From Brachynemurus nebulosus (Eukaryota > Arthropoda > Insecta > Neuroptera > Myrmeleontidae): 64,000 nucleotides of DNA. The notes beneath the pieces are model-generated. The model was not told the origin of the DNA and did no database searches. It worked only from the letters and a program-made list of their open reading frames with translations. Location: contig JAPWDM010000007.1 of the NCBI GenBank assembly GCA_035578155.1, forward strand, positions 28,370,413 to 28,434,412, read 5' to 3'. This document shows, one piece after another, positions 1 through 14,857 of the stretch. Numbering within the stretch: position 1 is the first letter of the stretch; each line of letters starts with the position of its first letter. The position numbers and the translations under genes are program-made.

Positions 1-5413
<5,413 letters not shown>

Positions 5414-6434
5414 AAATTGAATCCGTTGAAACGAATTGAAAGAGTTCGAAATAACTTGCAAAAAAAAGTCTTTCTAATTTTTTCTAAAAGTACTAATTAA
5501 AAAATTTTTTTGGTTAATTTTTCTAGCTTTAATTTGTCTGTCTTTCAATTCACGGAATGATATAATATGGTGGGGTCGATCGTACCTCTTCTTTCAAAAC
5601 CATTTTTTTTTTATTCTAATATATTAAAAAAAAAGTATTTAATTGTTAAAAGTTTTATTTATTTTTTTTTTGGAAAATGAATAAAAAAATTTTTTGCATT
5701 CATTTTTATAAAATGGCGCTTGTGAAACGCTTGTTAAATGTTTTTCGTATATATGCATATAACATGTATATATATAAATATAAATAGTTGAACAAATTCA
5801 CAACTGATAATTCAGAAATTTTTCAGTTTTCCTATTTAATGATAATATGGAGGAAATGTTTTTAAACGGCAATAGTATTAATATATTCGTTTTTCATAGT
5901 TTCACAAACTTTTCTTGATGAATCACAAAATGGCCACCAAACCGTTGTTTGCTTTATTAATCGTTTTAAAAAATGGCGGGCCTTTTAATGACACAATCAA
6001 ACTAATTATTACGTAAATTAACTTGTATCAATGAGTTTTTGAATGAAAATGTATGTATTCGACCGCGGACGAGTATTGGCCAGTAAAAAACACTTTGTAG
6101 ACGGATAACATAATACATATAATTTTTAATTATTTTTTTTTTAAAAATTTCACTCTTTAAAAATTTTGCCGACGCGCCCGGGGGAAGTTTGGTGTAATAG
6201 GTATGCTTAAGTGTCGGGAAAGGAGCGCAAAATTCTGGCTACGAAACCCTAACGTGATTGTTTATGTTTTACTGTACTGTGGGTAGACTAGGTTTTGATT
6301 CCACAAGGAAAGTTTGTGAAATTACAATTATTTTTACTATCAACTACGTGTTTGTATCAATTAGTCAATATTTACGTTCTTTTTAAACAAGTTCTACTGT
6401 AATTTTTAATAAATATGGTTATACTTCATTCAAG
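5414..6434. other. PIP4K 3' flank, no gene seen
   Basis: Probable 3' UTR followed by AT-rich sequence. A GC-richer patch near 6171-6260 (CGACGCGCCCGGGGGAAGTT) has no open frame or recognised motif. Confidence 0.5.
5680..5685 (+). terminator. Candidate poly(A) signal for PIP4K
   Basis: AATAAA 267 bases after the stop codon, followed by T-rich sequence. In AT-rich DNA this hexamer arises often by chance, so the call rests on position only. Confidence 0.3.
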
Positions 6435-7133
6435 ACCCTCGTGCGAATAGCCAACATAAATCTAAAAAAATGAGATTTTTTATTTTTGCTTCGATCAATC
6501 GTTTGCGAATCGTTGGTGACGCTATTATTTTCGTTTGTGACTAATTAGTTAATTAATTATGTAATTGTTAATTAAGAGTGTGTGAATAGCCAACATTTTT
6601 TAAAATTTATTGCAATATTGACTTCCGGGCACTTAATCGATCGAAAATCGTTTGTGAATTCTAAATATACCATTAAAAACATTTGTGACAGCGAATTCTT
6701 TAAAAAAATAATAAAAAAATTCTGTATACTGCTGTTATTTACAAAGTAGTTATTTTTTCTCACACTAGAGGGCATTGGAGTATAGATTTAGCGCAACTAA
6801 ACAGAGTGGCCAATATAAAAAACTTCATTACTACAAAAAATAATTGATTTTTTTTATTATTTTTTTTAAAAATACGCTGTCACAAATGTTTTTAATGGTA
6901 TATTTGGAATTCACAAACGATTTCACAATCGATTAAGTGCTCGGAAGTCAATATTGCAATAAATTTTAAAAAATGTTGGCTATTCACACACTCTTAATTA
7001 ACAATTAAATAAATAATTAACGAATTAGTCACAAACGAAAATAATAGTGTCACAAACATTCACAAACGGTTGATTGAAGCAAAAATAAAAAATATCGTCT
7101 TTTTAAGTTTATGTTGGCTATTCGCACGAGGGT
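6435..7133. mobile_element. MULE-like foldback element with 9-bp TSD
   Basis: ACCCTCGTGCGAATAGCCAA at the left end and TTGGCTATTCGCACGAGGGT at the right are perfect inverted copies, and the complementary arms extend ~250 bp inward around a ~190-bp loop. Both flanks are TCATTCAAG (6426-6434 and 7134-7142), an exact 9-bp duplication. Long TIRs with a 9-bp duplication are typical of Mutator-like elements. GAATAGCCAAC recurs inside each arm. No transposase. Confidence 0.8.
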
Positions 7134-7238
7134 TCATTCAAGGAATAGAATCTATTGTATAATGTTTAAATAATCGTAATTCTGTCAAAAATATTGAATA
7201 CGTACACACAGTATTGAATTTAATTTCATTCGTCACCG

Positions 7239-7347
7239 GCAGATGTCAGAATTTTTTTGAACATTATAAAATCGATTGCCCGTCCGAATTTCGTCAAACA
7301 ATCGAATCCTGTTCCGCGAAACGATCCAGTGAAATTGCCGGACTATG
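7239..7347 (+). other. Exon-like open stretch, gene unidentified
   Basis: In one frame, open from 7224, it reads SIARPNFVKQSNPVPRNDP then VKLPDYG, ending at a good donor (G|GTAAGG at 7347/7348). Candidate acceptors CAG end at 7242 and 7249. Codon choice is GC-richer than the surroundings. No family is recognised and no partner exon was found, so it may be a single exon, a pseudo-exon or chance. Confidence 0.3.
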
Positions 7348-7930
7348 GTAAGGTCTTTTCCAATCATTTTAAATTTCAGAATGTGTGCAATGTCTCTCAC
7401 GTAAAATACAAAAAACAAGCTATTCTAAGGAAAAAAAAAGTTTTTTGAATTTAGCATAGAATTTTGTGAAATTTCACAAAAAAAAAAATTCAAATTGTTA
7501 TAATATAATTAATATATTTAAAAATAAACTGTTTTTATTGCATGGCTAAGAAAAATTATACATTTTCTGAAAGGGCAATTAATTTTTCCATTTGTATGTT
7601 TCATTCGTATGGTCGAAGAGTTGGTGAAAAATTTATTCGACGTTTTGTACCAATTCAAATTTTATGCCGACAATATTCCATACTGTCATTTTATTGGTCC
7701 AAAATCGTCAAAAACAATTGTTTGTGGATATCTCGAAAAAATATTTAACTTTCGATAAAAACGGCCATTATAAAATTTGTTACACGGGTAAATATTTCGA
7801 AAACGGTACGTTTTACGAAAAAGTATCACCAGATCTTTTTGTAGTAAATTTTCAATGCAACAAATTTCATAATAACCATTTTTGTCGAAAAAGTAATATT
7901 TTTCGAGATATTCCCAAAAAATATTTTTAT
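7348..7930. other. AT-rich interval, no gene
   Basis: Contains open frames of 60-110 codons on the plus strand without recognisable motifs. They may be antisense to decayed LINE sequence adjoining 7931-8184. Confidence 0.4.
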
Positions 7931-8184
7931 CAGCATTGGACCCATAACAGATCCTTGTGGAACTCCCGTGTAATTATGTCGGAATCTCTGTGAATAAATT
8001 CAACAGCTCCTAGACTATGGAATGGAAGATTTATTTTTTGGAAATGATTTTCACTGTTCAAGCAAGCCTCAACACGTACACAAACATTTTGAGAACCTCT
8101 GTTTCTTTCCAGAAGGTAAATCGAACACTTACGAATTTTTTTTAAAATTGAAACTCTGCATCGAATATACACACAGTCCCACAC
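7931..8184 (-). pseudogene. LINE-type reverse transcriptase remnant
   Basis: On the minus strand, codons at 7969-7931 read TGVPQGSVMGPML, the conserved GVPQGS-GP core of non-LTR retrotransposon reverse transcriptases. Upstream, in a different frame (within 8184-7985), CSIYLLERNRGSQNV resembles the SYLxxRxQ-V segment that precedes this core. The frame change and the absence of the YADD block nearby show that it is degenerate. Clade not assigned. Confidence 0.6.
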
Positions 8185-8861
8185 GCTACATTTAAATACA
8201 TACGCCCCTGTTTCGTTTTTTTGAAAATCTTCACCAAACTACACAAAGTTCAAATTTTTTTGGAGACCGTACAAAGTGGAGTTTCATTTTTAAAGTTTTT
8301 ATGAAAAAAATTTTTTTTCTTGATTATGTCGCATTTAGTTTTATATGAGTGTATTTTTAAGTCAAAATCATGTGTATATATTTTTCCAGCGGTAGCAAAC
8401 AGGTTTTTTTTCGTATGAATTTCAGATTTAGTCTTACGGAATTTTTTTTTTTTGAGATTGAATGTGTTGTCTTTTAGGTTTTTAAACGAGTCAGAAGTGA
8501 AACTTCTTTGTGTTGTAGTCTAGTAAATGTTCACATCTGTCGTCACAAATGAAGTTTCACTTTCAAATTTTTCTTAATGGGCCTATTTATATCGTACATA
8601 TTTCTCATATACTGAAAAAAAATATCTGGTTTGTTGCACTGTGACTTAATGAAATAAAAAACTCTTCTAGTCTTTTTGTTTATGAAAACAAAACAAAAAA
8701 AAAATTTAAAAAATTGAAACATTTATTGTAACTAAGTTAAGAAAGTTTATAAAATTTTAATGTAATTCAGTAAGCAATAGTTTGAAAAACGAATTTTTAA
8801 AGTAGTCTTTGTCAAAAATACATCAAAATTCATTATTCGAATGGATCTTTTCATGCGACTA

Positions 8862-8942
8862 AACCGTTTTGTCTACACTGACATCTGTTGATGACGTTAA
8901 AACGTCATCACCAGATGTCAGTGCAAGCGGAAATAAAACGGC
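8862..8942. repeat. Short perfect-core hairpin
   Basis: CACTGACATCTGTTGATGAC pairs with GTCATCACCAGATGTCAGTG around AACGTT, and flanking CCGTTTT/AAAACGG extends the symmetry. Likely a tiny foldback element. Confidence 0.5.
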
Positions 8943-9476
8943 TACATTGCGTGTGTTTATTTTAGACCGTACAATATTTTTTAATTTTATACGATTGGCA
9001 TCACTTATTTATTGAAACAGTTAACGCTTATTTTTCTTATAAACTATACAAAAAAAAAAATAAACAAACAAATAAATAAAGACTATTTTAAAAACGTCAT
9101 ATCAATTGAAAAAAATGAAAAAATAACAATAATACAAGTGACTTTTAAATATATTTATAGGAAACAAACTCAAGAGCTGTATTTTGCCATAAAAATTTCT
9201 ATTATACATGAATAATTAATTATCAGTCTGTAAAATTCATCTTAATGTCTTTATATGTTCATGAAAAAAAAAAAAAGAAATAAAAATAAGAAATAAAAAA
9301 ATTATCGAAGTTAAATAAATCAATTGTATTTTTTAACAGGGAATCCATTTCTGAAGAAATATACATCGTACGAATTACAATGATCGTTTAACAACAAATT
9401 AAATCAGTTGAGAACGCGCCATTACTTCAAAACGACGTCACAATTTGTAAACAAACATGTCGATTATGCACAGTAA

Positions 9477-9774
9477 GGGTGTCTACACAATCAGTGAAAT
9501 AAGGAATAAGAAGTATGTTATCTAGTGACGTTGAGTGGAACTTTAACGTAACTGCTCATAGATATAAATATGTAGGTACTTTTGTACGTCAAAATTCGTG
9601 ATTTTTTTCACTTTAGTGACAAAAAAAGTCACCACGAACGTTATTTTTTTTTATGAATTTTGATACACAAAAATACCTAAATACATATACCTATGAGCAG
9701 TTACGTTAAAGTTCCATTCAACGTCACTAGATGGCATACTTCTTATTCCTTATTTCATTGATTGTGTATGACCC
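9477..9774 (+). mobile_element. Foldback MITE (~300 bp), copy 1
   Basis: The two halves are inverted copies from end to centre (GTGTCTACACAATCAGTGAA against TTCATTGATTGTGTATGACC, and CTAGTGACGTTGAGTGGAAC against GTTCCATTCAACGTCACTAG). A second copy is at 16985-17289. Nested in a diverged MITE. Confidence 0.7.
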
Positions 9775-9783
9775 ATAATAATA

Positions 9784-10163
9784 CAGGAAGGATTCTTTTT
9801 ATAATACACGTGCGAGAAAGAAAGAAACATATTTCGTAATCTTGTTAAGAAAGAAAGAAATATATTTTTTATTCTTTTTAAGCATGTACTACGAATATAT
9901 AATTTATATATAGGTGTTTCATGTATTTACGAAATTCATTTATTTATTTTTTTATAAAAATATAAATTTTTAACTGATTATTAAATATTTGGCTCTAAAA
10001 TGTATTGCAAACATATTATCAAATACATTTCTATTCCATACACATCGAAATCGCAAGTCATAGTTATTAACCTGGATATATTTTGAATTTGTATTTAAAA
10101 AGAGATAGAAATATAATTGCATTTCTATCTGATCAGTGTGTATTATAAAAAGAATCCTTGCTG
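9784..10163 (+). mobile_element. TA-flanked TIR element, 380 bp
   Basis: Ends CAGGAAGGATTCTTTTTATA and TATAAAAAGAATCCTTGCTG are inverted with one mismatch and flanked by TA (9782-9783, 10164-10165). No ORF. Inserted beside the foldback at 9477 inside an older MITE. Confidence 0.65.
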
Positions 10164-10290
10164 TAATCGACCAGAATTCAAATAAATACTCATTTTTACT
10201 TTGAGGTTATAAAAATTATCATTGACGTCTGTTTGTTTTCAAATTGTGACGTGTCAGTACAATGAGTCATTTTTTGCGTCAGTTTCATTT

Positions 10291-12089
10291 TGATAATTTT
10301 CAAAAATAAACAGACAATTTTTACTTTACTAATACCACTTTATTTAAAGTTTTAAATGTCTATAACATGTTTCGGCGGTCCGTACGGCCATTAACGAACT
10401 GTTCATCAATGTCAATGAGATATTTAAAAATCTTTTTATTTTTAAAATGGAATACCATAAAGTAATGCTCAAATCTATCAAATGTATTAATAATTTTCAC
10501 TTTTAATAATCTTTAAATTTTAGTCATGTATCGTATTGTGTAAAATGCGCCATGATAGACATGACAAATCTACAAGGAATTTGTTCTTATGACTACGAAA
10601 TCCTAATACAAGTTGTTTCTAGGCGCTTGGTTTTATGAATGTACTCATTCCCTGTGTGTTATATCAAAATTTTTCAGAAATTCATTACTAGATGGCAGCA
10701 CGATCTCAAGTACAGAAATTAGTCGCACATACCGCACATACGGTATATGTAGATGTTACAGGTTTTGATCCATAGATGGCTATAGTAATCACAGTTTTGT
10801 TCACAGCAATGATCTACAAGTACGGTAAGGTGAAATAGGGTAAGTTAACAATATTTAAACAAACTGATTTTGGTCCGAATTATTTATTTTTATTTCAAAA
10901 ATTACATTTTACTTTGCAACACCATTTTTATTTTAATTTTTACATTTATTTACAAAAATTTGAAGAAAGTTAGTCAAATAATATGAAATGAAAATAAATT
11001 TCGGACAATGACGACGAAATTTTAACATTTCTTACACTTTTCGACATCTAATATAAATGTCTTTTTATTAAAAAAAAAAAAAAGAATTTATAAAAATATA
11101 AAATAAAAAAAATACTGACATGCGCATTAAATTATGTGACTAACTTTTAGATAAACAATTGAAATTCAACTTTTGAATTTTTTTTTAATTGAAAAATATA
11201 CATAAAAAAAATTAACATAAACAATTTTTATTATAAATAACACTTTTATAATCGAATCTCAATAACAAATATGTTTTTTTTAATTATTTACTGAACTAAT
11301 TTCTTAAGTTTTAAGTCATATTAACTTAATAGCTCTTTGAGTGATTGTCATTACTAATTGTTATTCGAGAAACAAATTCCGACCATGGCCCAATTAGCGG
11401 TCAAATTATCAATAATCAAACAGAACAAATATACTAGTAATGTTTGTGAATGTTTTTATCACCCTCTTTTTGAACCTTTCGCAAGTTTTCTAGAACACAA
11501 ATATTACTTAAAAAATTTTTGAAAAACAATAATGTCTATATAGATTAAAAAGAGAACGAATGCGTGTGTGTGAGTGAGAAAACGAGCATTTCTGTTCTGT
11601 TATTTGTATTATTTGTACTACCAATTTCATTGCACACTTTTATTTGCTACCACTTTTCCAGGAACTTGGGTTTTTGAAAGGTAATTTTGCGGTTTTAATG
11701 TTGTTTTACCATTTACGTTCGTAAATCAAAGATGGTGGACCTTGGCACCTTTATCGTGAACACTCAGTCGTTTTAAAGAGTAATGGTTTTTCCATTTACA
11801 ATAAATTTTAACTGTCGAGTGGTAGCTGTTAAATCAGTGGTGAAATATTTCATCTAACTACTAGTAATTTAAATCTAGCCGTACACAGCCCATTAAGGGG
11901 AGAAATACCTTTGGAACGAAAAAAAAAATTGGAATTTTTACCCAACATATCAGCAATATACTCGGAAATTTTCGGAACGATATTCGAAGTCTTTCGTTTA
12001 CCCTTCGTTGTGTACCGAAGTAGTTTCGTTTTTATTATTACATACCGAAATCTTAAACATGTTTTTCTCGAAACGATATTTTTACAATA
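10291..12089. other. Intergenic, no gene seen
   Basis: AT-rich, with short homologies to the inner foldback of 41.6 kb near 10330-10400 and 10900. No supported ORF, RNA or delimited element. Confidence 0.4.
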
Positions 12090-12663
12090 GGGTACTTGAC
12101 TGAAGTTACAAAAATATTCTAAAAGTATTGTTTTTCCACATCAGTTAAGTGTTTTTTTTTTTATTTTCGACAGATTCTGTAAAAAATCATCAAAAAAAAA
12201 AAATAACCCTCCAATTTTAAATAAGAAAAAGGCGGGAAAAACACCACACTATAGTCACGTCACAATTTGAAGCAACTAAACGTTAATGTCAATATTTATA
12301 ACCTCAAAACTTTGATTATATTTATAAAATGTCAAAGTAAAAGTAAGTATTTATTAGAATTCTGGTCGATTATTATTCCTATATATATAAGTTAATGGAA
12401 ATATTCAAAAGAAAACACAATTTCACCTCACCGATGAAAATTATCAAAATCGACATATCTAGCTACAAAATGTTACGTCATATTCAAGAAATGGCGCGTT
12501 TTCACTAATTTGAATATTTGTTGAAAAATGGTGATTTTCAAAATAAAATTTCTAAATAGTTATCAAATTTTTTTATGTTTCATCATTAAAATTGGACATA
12601 TGTAATGATAATACATAGAATTATTTAACATTTGACATAAATTTTAAATACAGTCAAGTACCG
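12090..12663 (-). mobile_element. TA-flanked (mariner-type) MITE, copy 2
   Basis: Inverted counterpart of 2231-2801: GGGTACTTGACTG at the left, CAGTCAAGTACCG at the right, TA on both sides (12088-12089, 12664-12665). 574 bp. Confidence 0.75.
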
Positions 12664-13116
12664 TATTGGCGGGAACTCTCGTTCAAAAATATATTCGAAA
12701 GATTTTTTTTTTGAAATTTATACCAATATACCTTGTATATATGTCAAATAGAATCAAATAGATTATCAATTTGTAGTAGTTTTTTTTCTTGAAATTTAAA
12801 AAAATGGCGGCAGTTTGAATAAAAAGTACAAAATTTTTTTATAGTTTTTCGTGTGGAAAAATAGGAAGATTTCAAGAGAAAAAAAAGCTCCCATAGGTGC
12901 ATAGCGGCTTACCTACAGATTTATAATCTATTTGATTTTTTTTTCGGATGAAAACTGCGGCCGCAATCGTGGGCACCGATTTTCGCCCCTTTTTGAAGAC
13001 ACTTTTTCAAAAAATTTAAACTATAAAAAAAAAATGAATAAAAAAAATATTTTTGTATTGTTAAGTAGTGGTATTAATCGTAAAAAAAATTCATCCCAAT
13101 TCCTCCATCCTATCCA

Positions 13117-13296
13117 CAGGCCCGATGAGAGGGTGGGGTAGCCGGGGCTGTAGCCCTGGGGCCCGAACTTAAAAAGGGGCCCGTAACTGTAGGTAAGGGG
13201 CCCGGAAGATATTTTTTCACCAGATATTTTTTCAGGCAAAAAATTTTTAAAAATGAAATTTATTCCCGGGGCCCGCCATTTCTCTCCATGGCCCTG
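13117..13296. mobile_element. Short GC-rich hAT-type MITE, 8-bp TSD
   Basis: CAGGCCCG at the left and GGCCCTG at the right, flanked by exact CCTATCCA duplications (13109-13116 and 13297-13304). 180 bp, unusually rich in GGGGCCC. The 8-bp duplication and CAGG-type ends point to hAT. A related body (GGGGTAGCCGGGGCT) is at 49022-49187. Confidence 0.75.
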
Positions 13297-13424
13297 CCTA
13301 TCCATCCGAAAAAATTGTGAATATTGACTATTTTTTTGACATATCACACTGTGACGGTACCTTAAGGTCACAGCAAACAAAATACCAGTTTTTTCCTTGT
13401 TAAAAAAAAACTCCCAAAATTGCG

Positions 13425-13430
13425 TTTATT
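13425..13430 (-). terminator. Candidate poly(A) signal for the transporter
   Basis: AATAAA on the minus strand 130 bases after the stop codon at 13560. Position is right, but the motif is common in this composition. Confidence 0.35.
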
Positions 13431-13559
13431 TTTCACCCGTCTAAACGTATTTGTCCCCTTAAATAGTATAATAAAAATGTTACCCTAAAATTCTACAACT
13501 AAACAACCCCCCTAAAAAAAATATCACATTATAAAATTGGTTTAAACTTAACAGTTATG

Positions 13560-14857
13560 TTAATCTTGTATAATCGTTCTTATATTCGTATCCCTTGATG
13601 CCTCAACATCATCACCACTAGTTTTTGTATTGTCCTTTGTGTGGCGCTTTTCAAAACTTTCTTCAATTTCAGTTAAACTTTTATTTTTGGTTTCTGGCAA
13701 GAAAAAGTAACAATAAACACCGCCAATTAACGAGGCACACGCAAACAGGAACAACATTCCACTCAATTGAAAATACTCGAGCAGATTCGGATAAATTTTC
13801 ACACTGATAAATATAAATATATTCGCGATACTCAACACTGTCCCGGACATGATACCACGCACCCGTAACGGGAACAGTTCCGAATTCATCACGTACGGCA
13901 ATTGTAAAAATCCAAACATACTGAATATAACGGAGCTCAGTATACAAACGAGCGGAAACCACGCGAAGATACGCTCCTGATCGTGGAACACTTCGTAATA
14001 TTTCAAATATGCTGCACAGCCGAACATAAACACACCCATTCCGATGCCGGAAATTGTCGACAGCGTCTTGCGTTTATGCTTTTGGATGAGAATCGCACCC
14101 ACAATACTGGTGATGAAACGCAACGTGCCGACAATAATTGTGCCGATATAATCGTTCACATTTGTACCGACCGCATCCAAAAAATTCACCGAATAGAACA
14201 GTACAATATAAATACCGCTGAGTTCTTGGAACATGAAGAACAGTAATAAGATGCAGAACGGTTTGTACACTTTTGGCGATCTTAGTAACGATACAATCGA
14301 AATTTTACACTTTGGCGGCGGTGACGGACTATTCACCGGTTCGTCCATAATTGGTACTTGGGTAATTGGAATTTTTTGTACGGTGATGTCCGCATTTCCT
14401 CCGGTACAATTATTATTGTCCACGGTTTTCGTTTTATTCGCATCATTTTTCAAATAATTTTCCGCCACGAAAATATTTATATTTTTCACCGTTTTATCGG
14501 AGTGTTTTGTGGGAATATTTGTACAGTTTGTTTTGCAAATTGTCAAGAGAGTCATTAAATCCCGTTCGGCGATCGACTTATTGACGCGTAGCCACTTTAG
14601 GGCGTCGAACGCGTCCTTGTAGCGTTGCTGACTCACCAACCACGGTGGACTCTCGGGCACAACGTGCATTATGATGGCCACTGTTAGCGAGACAATCACG
14701 CAGAACATTGCAACGGATTTCCAGTGCAGAAAGTAGCCGAGAACGTAAACCAACAGGACACCAAACGACGTCATCACCGGTCCAAACGCCGCCAGGATTC
14801 CTCGTTCGCTCGCGGGCGTGATTTCAGCGATGTACGTAAATGTGGTGGTGATCATAC
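13560..14857 (-). CDS. Transporter last coding exon (helices 5-12)
   Basis: Acceptor CGTTGAAG at 14858, preceded by a run of ~15 T. Two bases complete the Gly of TGLAVG; the frame then runs MITTTFTYIAEITP to the stop at 13562-13560. Holds PESPPWL, the long hydrophilic loop, QELSG, PLRVRG and PETKNKSL. 431 codons plus stop. Confidence 0.93.

Larger units (their letters stand above)
9390..10290 (+). mobile_element. Diverged copy of the TA-flanked MITE, split by two nested insertions
   Basis: GAACGCGCCATTACTTCAAA at ~9411 and TCGACCAGAATTCAAATAAA at ~10167 match interior parts of the 2231-2801 family but lie ~700 bp apart. The gap holds two other elements with their own TIRs (9477-9774 and 9784-10163). 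Boundaries of the host copy are approximate. Confidence 0.5.

Noticed and set aside
7542..7993. 68- and 109-codon plus-strand ORFs
   Set aside because: No motifs, no splice context; part overlaps the antisense of the LINE remnant.
13021..13380. 119-codon minus-strand ORF
   Set aside because: Covers the GC-rich hAT MITE and poly-T; no domain.
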